A stretch of 64,000 nucleotides of DNA. Source: Acidobacteriota bacterium (lineage in GTDB: Bacteria; Acidobacteriota; Vicinamibacteria; Vicinamibacterales; UBA2999). Shown here piece by piece: positions 52,323 to 60,321 of the stretch (position 1 is its first letter; the number at the start of each line of letters is the position of its first letter). The position numbers and the translations under genes were made by a program. The stretch lies in assembly GCA_947482665.1 (NCBI GenBank), contig CANKJK010000006.1, forward strand, positions 62,001-126,000, in the 5' to 3' direction. A model generated the notes under the pieces. The model worked only from the letters and a program-made list of their open reading frames with translations. It searched no databases and was not told the origin of the DNA.

Positions 52323-54704
52323 CTAGAGGCGGCCGCCGGCCGGCAGGGCCTGCCGCCGCTGGAAGGCGGGGCTGGCCACGACCCCGCGCACCAGCGACGA
52401 AAACCGGTAATTGGTCGTGCGGGCGTCGCGCACCACGGCGCGCACGCGGGGCATGTCGTAGGGATCGAGTCCGCGGCCGAGGCCGTAGACAAACAGCTTC
52501 TCGGTGAGGGTCGTGACGAACCGCTCAGGCCTGGCGAGCAGCAGCGCCCGGAACTCGGCCAGGTTCGCGAACTTGCTGCCGTCCGGCAGCACACCCGAAG
52601 CGTCGATGGCGTTGCGCGATTCATCCACGTCGCGCCACTGGCCCACCGCGTCGAAGTTCTCGAGCGCGAACCCGGGCGGGTCGATCATCGCGTGGCAGCT
52701 CGCGCACACCGGGTTGGCCCGGTGCTGCGCCATGCGGTCGCGCACGGAGAGCACCGTGGCGCGGCTGCCGGCTTCCTTCTCCTTGAGGGCCGGCACGTTG
52801 TCGGGCGGCGCAGGGGGCGGCGTGCCCAGGATGTTCTCGAGGATCCACTTTCCGCGCAGGACCGGCGACGTGCGGATGGCGTGCGACGTCACGAGCAGCA
52901 CGCTCCCCTGCCCCAGCAGGCCCCGGCGCGGACTCTCCTCGGGCAGTGTCACGCGGACGAACCGGCTGCCCTTCACGTTGGGGATCCCGTAGTGCCGCGC
53001 CAGCCGCTCGTTGACGAAGGTGTAGTTGGCCGAGAGCAGGTCCAGCGCGCTGCGGTCGTCGTGCACGATGCTGCTGAAGAACAGCTCGGTCTCCGTGCGG
53101 AACGCCAGGCGGAGCGCGTGGTCGAAATTGGGGAAGAGGAAGTCCGAGGGCGACCGTGCCTCGAGGTTGCGCAACTGCAGCCACTGTCCCGCGAAGTTCT
53201 CGATGAAGGCCTGCGACTTCGGGTCGCGGAGCATGCGCGTGACCTGCGCATCGAGCACGGCCGGCTGCCGCAGTTGCCCCCGCAGGGCCGCCGTCATCAA
53301 CGCCTGATCCGGCACCGAGCTCCAGAGGAAGAACGAGAGGCGCGAGGCCAGCTCCAGGTCCGTGAGCGCGTAGCTGCCGCTGGGATCGGCCGGCCGGTCA
53401 GCTTCGATGCGGAAGAGGAACTGCGGGCTCACGAGCATCCGCTGCAACGCCGCCTCGATGCCGGCCTCGAAGCCCTCCTCGCGGGCCGCGTCGTCGAACT
53501 GCACCAGGAGCGTCTCCAGGTCGGCCGCGACCGGCGGACGGCGATAGGCGCGCCGCGCGAGTGACGTCAGGATGCGCCGGGCACACACGCGGTCCGTTGG
53601 CGAGGCCGGCGTGCACGAGAGGATGGCGCGCCGGCTCGGTGTGTCGCCGGGCCCGGTGGCGCTGAAGGGACCGGTGAGGGTCAGCGCCGCCACGGCCGGC
53701 TGATACGTGGCCAATGCCGGCACCGTGTTGGCCACCGTGAGGTAGACCGGCTTCCTGAAGCGGAGGTAGTTGGATTCGACCTCCTCGAACTCCGGCGGCG
53801 CGACGAAGGTCACCGTGACCGTGCGCGGCCCCGCCTTCACCGGCACGCGGATGGACCAGCCGTCCTTGCGCAGGCTGCCGAACGGCGCCGGCTCCAACAC
53901 GAAGGTCTTGATGGGCCGGCCGTCCACGCTCACGTCCAGTTCGTGGGTATCGGCCCAACCGCCGGATCCGTCACACACGGCCACCGCGTTGGACGAGCCG
54001 CACATCAGATCCACGGCGAAGAGGTACTCCCCATCGAGCGGGAACGTGTGGCGCACCGACAGGCCGCCACGCGTGCCGAGCGGCAGGCCCTCCACGTGCT
54101 GGTCCTGCGGGAAGTCGTTGGGCAGCCGGAACTCCACGCTCGCCGGGGCCACCGGACGGCCCAGCGCCGTCTTGCTGATCTGATCCGCCGCGGCGAGATA
54201 GCGCTCGAGCAGCGCCTGATCCAGCTTCAGCGTGCCGGCCACGTTGTCGAAGCCGTAGCTGCCGCTGTCGGCCGGCAGGAGGGCGGCCACATCGATGTCG
54301 AGCGCGAGCACGTCGCGGATGACGTTGCGATACTCGGCGCGGTTGAGCCGATGGAACGTCTCGGTTCGCCCCGCGTTGGGATGCTGGGCCGCATTGGCAG
54401 TGAGCGCGCCCTCGAGCCACCCCAGGAACGCCTGATACTGCGCCTCGGGCGGGCGCTTGCTGCCGGCCGGCGGCATCAGCCGGCCCTCGACCTTCTTCAC
54501 GACGCGCTCGAGCAGCGGCGCCGACGCCGCCACATCCGCGAGGTTCACGCCGTCGAGCGTAAGCCCCCCCACCTTCACCCGTGCGTTGTGGCACGAGACG
54601 CAGTAGTCCGCGATGAAGGCGCGTGCGTCGTCCGGCCCCGCCCACGCTGAGGAGACCCCGCCCATGAGGGCCACGATCACCGCCCCGACCACACCACGCA
54701 GCAT
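52323..54704 (-). CDS. DUF1592-family exported cytochrome-like protein
   Basis: The 793-residue protein has a signal peptide and a heme-binding CVSCH (35-39) in a planctomycete-type cytochrome domain (DUF1587: FHRLNRAEYRNVIRDVL). A beta-sandwich follows, then the helical DUF1592 and DUF1588 parts (ARRAYRRP, SFFLWSSVPDQ, GQWLQLRNL, RRGLLGQGSVL) and DUF1585 with a second CxxCH (CASCH) followed by AMIDPPGFALENFD. Two heme sites at the two ends are typical. AGGAGA seven bases before the ATG at 54704 fixes the start. It is the first gene of the operon and lies 25 bases from DUF1552. It is likely an electron carrier or oxidase of unknown substrate. Confidence 0.92.
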   Translation of the reverse strand: MLRGVVGAVIVALMGGVSSAWAGPDDARAFIADYCVSCHNARVKVGGLTLDGVNLADVAASAPLLERVVKKVEGRLMPPAGSKRPPEAQYQAFLGWLEGALTANAAQHPNAGRTETFHRLNRAEYRNVIRDVLALDIDVAALLPADSGSYGFDNVAGTLKLDQALLERYLAAADQISKTALGRPVAPASVEFRLPNDFPQDQHVEGLPLGTRGGLSVRHTFPLDGEYLFAVDLMCGSSNAVAVCDGSGGWADTHELDVSVDGRPIKTFVLEPAPFGSLRKDGWSIRVPVKAGPRTVTVTFVAPPEFEEVESNYLRFRKPVYLTVANTVPALATYQPAVAALTLTGPFSATGPGDTPSRRAILSCTPASPTDRVCARRILTSLARRAYRRPPVAADLETLLVQFDDAAREEGFEAGIEAALQRMLVSPQFLFRIEADRPADPSGSYALTDLELASRLSFFLWSSVPDQALMTAALRGQLRQPAVLDAQVTRMLRDPKSQAFIENFAGQWLQLRNLEARSPSDFLFPNFDHALRLAFRTETELFFSSIVHDDRSALDLLSANYTFVNERLARHYGIPNVKGSRFVRVTLPEESPRRGLLGQGSVLLVTSHAIRTSPVLRGKWILENILGTPPPAPPDNVPALKEKEAGSRATVLSVRDRMAQHRANPVCASCHAMIDPPGFALENFDAVGQWRDVDESRNAIDASGVLPDGSKFANLAEFRALLLARPERFVTTLTEKLFVYGLGRGLDPYDMPRVRAVVRDARTTNYRFSSLVRGVVASPAFQRRQALPAGGRL

Positions 54705-54889
54705 CGATGGATCTCCTGCCAGGAACGGCCGGGCATCCCGGCCGGCACAGATTGTAGTGGCGCGAGGGTCCGGGAGCATGAACAGAATTCCGGTAGAAGA
54801 TGCCCGGAGAGACGACGCGATTGGCGCGCACACGCTGATTGCCGCCGCGCACGCGCAGTGGAACAATGAGCGCTCCCGGAGGCCTCACC

Positions 54890-56245
54890 ATGCACAGCGT
54901 TGCTCCTCAGCGGTTACCCGGCCCCGGTGTCATCGCCGCCGTGCGAGGCCTGGCCCGGAGCGGCTTCCTGGCCTACATCGGTGAGGCGTGGAAAGCCCAT
55001 GGGGATACCTTTGAGCTCAACCTGGGCATCCGGAGGCTGATCTTTGCCATGCACCCGGACGCGGTGCGTCAGGCCAACATCACCAATCGCCAGAGCTACG
55101 ACAAGGTCCGGAGCTACGACGGCGTCCGCAGGTACCTGACGGGTGCCGGCCTGGTGGCCAGCACGGGCGACCTCTGGCGCCGCCAGCGCAAGCTCATGGC
55201 TCCGTTCTTCACGCCCAGGGGCGTGGAGGCCTACGCCGGCACCATGCTCCGCGACGCCACGCGACTGGCCGGCCGCTGGGACACGCTGGCCGCGGACGGA
55301 CGACAGATCGACATGGGCGACGAAATGATGCTCGTGACGGCCTCGATCATCCTGAAGGCGATGTTCAGCACGGAGACGGACGAAGCCATCGTGGAAATGA
55401 AGGATGCGGTCAGCACGATGATCCGCTACACCAGCAATCTCGAGCAGGGGTTCAGTCTCCCGCCATGGGCACCCACGGCGGCGAACCGCGCCTACCGGGC
55501 CGCCCGCGAGCAGGTCTACACCTACATCAACGGGCTCATCGCCAGCCGGCGCGCCATGCCTGACGCGGCGTGGCCGGACGATCTCCTGACGCGCCTGATG
55601 CAGGCCAGGGACGAAGAGACCGGGGAGAGCATGGCCGAGGGCCTGCTGCGGGACGAGTCCATCACGACCTTCTTCGCGGGCCATGAAACCACGGCGCGCA
55701 CCATGAGCGCCGCCTGGTATGCGCTGGCCGCCAACCCGGATGTGGCCGCACGCCTACACGCGGAGCTCGATACGGTCCTGGGCGATGACGAGCCGACCGT
55801 GCAGGCGCTGCATCGCCTGCCTTACACGCTCCAGGTGGTCAAAGAAGTGCTGCGTCTCTATCCGCCGGCGCCCTTCTATGTGCGCGACGCGGTGGCGGCC
55901 GACACGATCAACGGGTACGCCATCCCGGCTGGGAGTGCGGTGATGCTCTCGCCCTACTACACGCATCGTCATCCAGACTTCTGGGAGGACCCGGAGCGTT
56001 TCGACCCGGACCGCTGGACGCCCGCGCGCGAGGCCGCGCGTCACCCGACGGCCTACCATCCGTTTGCCACAGGTCCGCGCATCTGTATCGGCAACAACTT
56101 CTCGCTGCTCGAGTCGCACCTGCTGCTGGCCGTCCTGGCGCGCCGCTTTGCCCCGCGTCTTGCGCCGGGCTACACGCCCGAGTGGGTGATGGAGGGGACG
56201 CTCAGCGCAGCCAACGGCTTCCCCTTGCTGATCGAGGCCCGCTGA
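54890..56245 (+). CDS. Cytochrome P450
   Basis: The 451-residue enzyme has the oxygen-binding helix motif AGHETT (263-268), the ExxR pair E319-R322, the PERF region (DPERFDPDRW) and the heme-binding FATGPRICIG with C399. It is a soluble bacterial P450 that adds oxygen to an organic substrate and needs ferredoxin partners, none of which are in the window. GGAGG seven bases before the ATG at 54890 favours this start over 54866. Overall layout is close to CYP4/CYP102-like fatty-acid P450s, but the substrate is not predictable. It is divergent from the DUF1592 operon. Confidence 0.94.
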   Translation: MHSVAPQRLPGPGVIAAVRGLARSGFLAYIGEAWKAHGDTFELNLGIRRLIFAMHPDAVRQANITNRQSYDKVRSYDGVRRYLTGAGLVASTGDLWRRQRKLMAPFFTPRGVEAYAGTMLRDATRLAGRWDTLAADGRQIDMGDEMMLVTASIILKAMFSTETDEAIVEMKDAVSTMIRYTSNLEQGFSLPPWAPTAANRAYRAAREQVYTYINGLIASRRAMPDAAWPDDLLTRLMQARDEETGESMAEGLLRDESITTFFAGHETTARTMSAAWYALAANPDVAARLHAELDTVLGDDEPTVQALHRLPYTLQVVKEVLRLYPPAPFYVRDAVAADTINGYAIPAGSAVMLSPYYTHRHPDFWEDPERFDPDRWTPAREAARHPTAYHPFATGPRICIGNNFSLLESHLLLAVLARRFAPRLAPGYTPEWVMEGTLSAANGFPLLIEAR

Positions 56246-56326
56246 CCGATAAATGCGGCGCCTCAGCGCCGCACGGCCGCCACTCGCACTAGACTCACAC
56301 CGTCCCGCTACCCGAAGGAGGCAGTC

Positions 56327-56512
56327 ATGCGCATCGTGCTCAGGATTATTGGTGTCGTTCTCGTGCTGTTCGGCGTGATCTGGTTCTTCCAGGGCATCAA
56401 CCTGCTGCCTGGGAGCTTCATGACGGGCCAGATCAAGTGGGCCTACAACGGAGGCATCGCGGTGGTGGTCGGCGTCGCGCTCCTCGTGGCGGCACGCCGG
56501 AAGCGGGCATAG
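56327..56512 (+). CDS. Small two-helix membrane protein
   Basis: The 61-residue protein has two membrane helices (4-24 and 40-57) joined by FFQGINLLPGSFMTGQ, with a basic tail RRKRA. GAAGGAGG seven bases before the ATG marks a well-expressed gene. From memory the QGINxLPGSFMTG segment is conserved in short proteins of many Proteobacteria and Acidobacteria. No function is known. It lies 81 bases after the P450. Confidence 0.82.
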   Translation: MRIVLRIIGVVLVLFGVIWFFQGINLLPGSFMTGQIKWAYNGGIAVVVGVALLVAARRKRA

Positions 56513-56655
56513 CCAGTCGCCACGCGTCATCGCACGGTGGGACGCAGCCGCCCCCACCGTGCACGGTTCGCACTATTCCCGCACCACCACAAGAGCGGCG
56601 CTGCGCGCGGCGGGCGCGTTCGTGCGCGATGAGCCACCGCCACGCGGCCGCACGG

Positions 56656-56832
56656 CTACCGCATCATCACGCCGCCCATATTACCGGTCAGCCAGAGCAC
56701 CACGACGATGACCAGCACGAGACCGAGCAATCCGCCCCCATAGTGGGGCGCTCCCCACCCGGCACCGCGGCCGTAGAAATAGCCGCCGCCACCACCAAAG
56801 AGCAGGACCAGCAGAATAATCATCAGCAACAT
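56656..56832 (-). CDS. Small glycine-rich two-helix membrane protein (DUF3309-like)
   Basis: Fifty-eight codons starting at the ATG at 56832 encode MLLMIILLVLLFGGGGGYFY, then a Gly/Trp loop and a second helix (LLGLVLVIVVVLWLTG) ending in NMGGVMMR. The short LLL-GGGGG-Y layout with a second hydrophobic stretch matches DUF3309-type proteins. Ribosome-site support is modest (GGAGAC 9 bases upstream). It lies between convergent and same-strand genes in a 430-base space that otherwise holds no gene. Function unknown. Confidence 0.66.
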   Translation of the reverse strand: MLLMIILLVLLFGGGGGYFYGRGAGWGAPHYGGGLLGLVLVIVVVLWLTGNMGGVMMR

Positions 56833-56947
56833 AGGGTGCCTGTCTCCATCCGCGTTCTGGGTGACGTGAAGCCGTCACCACGGCCAGCATGGCGCAGTCA
56901 CCTCGCGGTGACTGTGTCGGAGTGAGCACCCTGAACGGAGCCCGCCG

Positions 56948-57643
56948 TCAGTCTTCCTTCCACGGGTTGTTCGCGAACACGGCCACCTCAGGCCACAACA
57001 CGCTCGGCGGCATGTGCAGGGCGGCCATGATCGTCTCCGCGATGTCCTTCGCGTAGAGCTTGTTGGGATTGTTGCGGCCCACTTTGCCGCCCCATGCCGT
57101 CTGGACTTCCGACGGACAGACGCACGTGACCCGGATGCCGTGCGGCCTCAGCTCCGCCTGCCAGCACTGGCTGATGCCTCTGACGGCCCACTTGCTGGCT
57201 GCGTACGGGGTGCCCCCTTTGCCGCCTTTCATGCCGGAGGTGGAGGCGAGGTTGACGATGTCGCCGTGTCCCTGCGCCTTCATGAGTGGCACCACGCGAT
57301 TGGTGAGATCGACCATGCCGAACACATTCGTCTCAAACAGGGTCCGCATAGCCTCGACGTCGAGGGCACCAATCTCGGCCGAGTACCCGAACGCGGCGTT
57401 GTTGACGAGCACGTCAATCCCACCCATCCGCTCGCGGCATACCTCGATGGTCCGTGCGTTGTCGGCGCCCACCGACACATCCGCCCGAAGTCCGTGCGCC
57501 CCGGTCTCCCTGCCGACCTGTGCAACCAGTTGCTCGTTTCGGCCCGTGAACACGACGTCGTGCCCCGCCGCGCGTGCCAGTGTGACGATGGCGGCGCCAA
57601 TTCCCTGGCTGCCACCGGTCACGAGGAATCGTTGTGCCTGCAT
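56948..57643 (-). CDS. Short-chain dehydrogenase/reductase
   Basis: The 231-residue enzyme has the nucleotide-binding TGGSQGIG (9-16), NNAAFG, the catalytic N106, S136, Y147 and K151 (YAASK), and the C-terminal PSEVQT loop. It is a classical SDR that oxidises or reduces an alcohol or ketone with NAD(P). The Arg in TGRN after strand 2 favours NADP. The ATG at 57643 places the first strand right after the start; an earlier one at 57676 adds 11 residues. Substrate unknown. A cut slipin gene lies 55 bases upstream. Confidence 0.93.
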   Translation of the reverse strand: MQAQRFLVTGGSQGIGAAIVTLARAAGHDVVFTGRNEQLVAQVGRETGAHGLRADVSVGADNARTIEVCRERMGGIDVLVNNAAFGYSAEIGALDVEAMRTLFETNVFGMVDLTNRVVPLMKAQGHGDIVNLASTSGMKGGKGGTPYAASKWAVRGISQCWQAELRPHGIRVTCVCPSEVQTAWGGKVGRNNPNKLYAKDIAETIMAALHMPPSVLWPEVAVFANNPWKED

Positions 57644-57698
57644 GCGTGCAGAGTACACGAGCCCGGCTATGGGCACACGTTCACGTTCGGGCCGCGAG

Positions 57699-57956
57699 TC
57701 AGCCCTTGCCAGCGGTCACCTGCCGCAGCAGTTGCAGCAAGTCGATCGGCAACGGAAAGATGATGGTCGAGTTCTTCTCCGCGGCAATCTCGGTGAGCGT
57801 CTGCAGATACCGCAGCGTAATGGCGACCGGCTCCTCCGACATCACCCGCGCCGCCTGCGAGAGCTGCGCCGATGCGTCCAGTTCCCCGGATGCGTGAATG
57901 ATCTTCGCGCGCTTCTCGCGTTCGGCTTCGGCCTGCTTCGCCATCGACCGCGCGGA
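57699..57956 (-). pseudogene. Slipin/stomatin (SPFH) C-terminal fragment
   Basis: About 85 codons match the C-terminal third of slipins: [53 protein letters not shown] and [13 protein letters not shown]. The hydrophobic anchor and SPFH domain (about 170 residues) are missing. Upstream the frame turns into unrelated residues at about 57950 and then meets the cytochrome gene. The ATG at 57944 is an internal codon of the family. A 5' deletion or rearrangement is the best explanation. It lacks its membrane part and should not work as a slipin. Confidence 0.78.
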
Positions 57957-57992
57957 GCATACAGACGGAGTACGGCAATACCGGGCGGTTGG

Positions 57993-58439
57993 CTACGGCA
58001 CGAAGCGCAACAGGATCCTCTTCTGCGCCGCGGGCGCTTCCGGCAGCGGAGTCGAACCCGCCGGCAGGCCATTCACCTTCAGGATGTAGCTGACCGCATC
58101 GGCGTACTGAGCCCGGGTGAGGCTGCCGGGGTGCTTGGCCGGCATCAGTTCTTCCATCGTCGAGAACAACGCGAGGATGCTCTGCCCGCCCCACTTGGTG
58201 GTAAACGGCAGCCCCCGCAAGGGCGGCCCGCCATCCGAGCGGCGTCCGGCCCAATCTTCCCGGTGACAGGTCACACATTGCTCGGTGAACAGCCGCTCAC
58301 CGCGTCCGGCCTGCTCCGCGGTATAGATTCCTGCCTGCGGCGCGCTGTACACCGCGCCGGCGCCGACGAGCATCACACCGAGGGCGCCAACCACGATCCA
58401 AGCGCTCTTGCGAGCGCTGGCTAGACTGCATCTCTGCAT
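57993..58439 (-). CDS. Exported monoheme cytochrome c
   Basis: The 148-residue protein has a signal peptide (IVVGALGVMLVGAGAVYSA) and a cytochrome c domain with CVTCH, a GPPLRGLPF segment and an axial methionine likely in ELMPAKHPGSL, the usual class I layout. It should carry electrons in the periplasm. It begins 18 bases after the stop of the glycine-zipper gene on the same strand, so the two may be co-transcribed. The gene is intact, though the slipin fragment starts only 40 bases beyond its stop. Confidence 0.9.
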   Translation of the reverse strand: MQRCSLASARKSAWIVVGALGVMLVGAGAVYSAPQAGIYTAEQAGRGERLFTEQCVTCHREDWAGRRSDGGPPLRGLPFTTKWGGQSILALFSTMEELMPAKHPGSLTRAQYADAVSYILKVNGLPAGSTPLPEAPAAQKRILLRFVP

Positions 58440-58457
58440 CTCAGGCTTCCCGCGAAG

Positions 58458-59138
58458 CTACCGTCGGTCATCGTCGCCGTGATAGTGGTCCCCGCCCTGC
58501 TCACGGCCCCTGTCCTTCCAGCCAATCGTGAGCGGGCTGTCCAGGCGGAAGGTCACGAGCGACTCGGCGGGCAACTGCACGAACTCCCCGCGCACGTGAA
58601 TCTGCGTGACCGCGCCCACGCCCGCGCCGGCCACGGCACCGACCGCCGCCCCCTTCCGACCACCGACAATGGCGCCGAGGATCGAGCCGATCACGGCCCC
58701 GCCCCCCACGTGCTGGGCCGTCTCGCGGTTCTTGCCAATAGTGCTGTCGACCTCTGTCTCGCCCTCGATGCGACGCGAGACCACCTCGACGCCATACCAG
58801 GAATCGCCGACCCTGATCGACTCGACGTCGAGGAAGAGGTCGCCGTTTCGATCTCTGCGGATCGTGAGTTCCGCGGCCGCCCCGCGCGGGATGGCCAAAC
58901 GGCCCCGTCGGTCGCGTACGTCTTCTTCGACAATGCCGGGATACACCCGTCCACTGGGTCTGCGTTCGTCGATGTCGCGTGTCGTCCGCACTCGAATCTG
59001 CGTGCCTTCTTCGATGGACGCCTGCGGCTTCCATGCGCCGTGACGCTGCGTGGCCACCACCGACGGGGCCAATGCCACGAGGGCCGCCGCGAGGGCGAGG
59101 GTAGTCATCGTGGTGCCGACAATCTGTCTGGTGCGCAT
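58458..59138 (-). CDS. Exported glycine-zipper protein
   Basis: The 226-residue protein has a signal peptide (LALAAALVALAPSVVAT) and a beta-rich middle (40-130). A glycine-zipper segment (GGGAVIGSILGAIVGGRKGAAVGAVAGAGVGA) can form a tight membrane helix or oligomer. Its tail is rich in His and Asp (GGDHYHGDDDRR) and may bind metal. GGAGG five bases before the ATG supports the start; another ATG lies 10 codons on. It resembles unnamed envelope proteins with YMGG-type zippers. Role unknown; a stress or envelope-integrity role is only a guess. Confidence 0.74.
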   Translation of the reverse strand: MRTRQIVGTTMTTLALAAALVALAPSVVATQRHGAWKPQASIEEGTQIRVRTTRDIDERRPSGRVYPGIVEEDVRDRRGRLAIPRGAAAELTIRRDRNGDLFLDVESIRVGDSWYGVEVVSRRIEGETEVDSTIGKNRETAQHVGGGAVIGSILGAIVGGRKGAAVGAVAGAGVGAVTQIHVRGEFVQLPAESLVTFRLDSPLTIGWKDRGREQGGDHYHGDDDRR

Positions 59139-59355
59139 AGGGCCTCCGAATAGTGATGGCGAGTGCCGCGGCCCACCAGGGCCGCACGTCGACCTTAGTC
59201 GGCCGGTTCCATGCGCGCTGTTCCGTGTGACACATCACGGTCGTATGGGTGCTACCTGTCACGAAGTGAACGGCCCGCTGCGGTCGGCGCGAGTTACGGT
59301 GCGAGAGCAGGCGTCAGAAGGCATGACGTTTCCAGGACTGGAAGAGGTAATCACC

Positions 59356-59955
59356 ATGACCGCAACATCGCGCGCGCACGGCAGTCGGCACGTCCTCGTC
59401 ACACTCCTCCTATCGATCGGTGTGCTGGCGAGCGGCACGGCCGCCAGGGCTGAAGGTTTCATCAGCCCCTTCGCGGGCTACGACTTCGGCGGCGACACGA
59501 AGTGTCCGCAGTTGACCAACTGCGCGGACACACGGCTCAACACGGGCGTGTCGCTTGGTGTCATGGGTCACGTGCTGGGGCTCGAAGAGGAGTTTGCCTA
59601 CGCGCCGGACTTCTTCGGCGTCACGCCCGGCCTCTCCTCGAGCGTCGTGACGCTGATGACGAATCTTATGGTGGTGCCGAAGATTGGCCGCGTCCGGCCC
59701 TACGTGCTGGCCGGCGTTGGCGCCGTCAAGACCCATGTGGCGCTGAACACGGCCAGTCTGCTCACGACGGACAACACCGCCATCGGGTGGGACATGGGTG
59801 GTGGCGTCATCGTCTCGCTCGGCCGTCACGTCGGCGTGCGTGGCGACCTGCGCTATTTCCGCGGCTTCAAGGACATCGCCATCGCCGGATTGACGTTGAC
59901 GAACTCCACGCTGACGTTCGGGCGCGGGAGCCTCGGACTCGTGTTGTCGTTCTAG
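59356..59955 (+). CDS. Small outer-membrane beta-barrel protein
   Basis: The 199-residue protein has a signal peptide ending at ARAEG and about eight amphipathic strands, such as FISPFAGYDFGGD, LNTGVSLGVMGHV, PYVLAGVGAVKTHV, VGVRGDLRYFRGF and the final SLGLVLSF. Two cysteines (in TKCPQLTNCAD) may form a disulfide in the first outer loop. This is the size of OmpA/OmpX-like eight-strand barrels. The ATG was chosen because the signal peptide follows directly. Function unknown. Confidence 0.85.
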   Translation: MTATSRAHGSRHVLVTLLLSIGVLASGTAARAEGFISPFAGYDFGGDTKCPQLTNCADTRLNTGVSLGVMGHVLGLEEEFAYAPDFFGVTPGLSSSVVTLMTNLMVVPKIGRVRPYVLAGVGAVKTHVALNTASLLTTDNTAIGWDMGGGVIVSLGRHVGVRGDLRYFRGFKDIAIAGLTLTNSTLTFGRGSLGLVLSF

Positions 59956-60170
59956 CAGCCCCGGTGGCGTTGTGATCCAGACAATGGGGCCTGGCAGAGA
60001 GCCTGGCCGCTAGAACGGCGGCAGTGCTGGGCGAGGAATCGTTCACCGGCCTCTCGTGACGCGGCACGAATCGGCCGCCCGAATGCCGTCCGCACGCTGA
60101 ACTACGTATCCCGCCGGCCCGCCTCGCAATTCTTCTGCGTTCGAAACCCACGATGTCGGTAGGAATTGGC

Positions 60171-60243
60171 GCGCCCGGCAGGGCTCGAACCTGCGACCCC
60201 CGGCTTAGAAGGCCGGTGCTCTATCCAGCTGAGCTACGGGCGC
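60171..60243 (-). tRNA. tRNA-Arg (anticodon TCT)
   Basis: The reverse strand gives a 73-base cloverleaf with acceptor stem GCGCCCG/CGGGCGC, D arm GCTC/GAGC, anticodon stem CCGGC/GCCGG around CTTCTAA (anticodon TCT), and T arm GCAGG/CCTGC with TTCGAGC. CCA is not encoded. It reads AGA and AGG codons and resembles the tRNA-Arg at 46948. Confidence 0.97.
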
Positions 60244-60321
60244 GTCACTGACGAGTGTAAACCGAGGTCCCGGGTCATCCTCACCAGGAGTCGGACGTTC
60301 GTCCCGCTCGTGACGGCGATA

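Noticed and set aside
46948-60243. Genomic island between the two tRNA-Arg genes
   Set aside because: No integrase, no direct repeat at the far end, and gene content and base use match the flanks.
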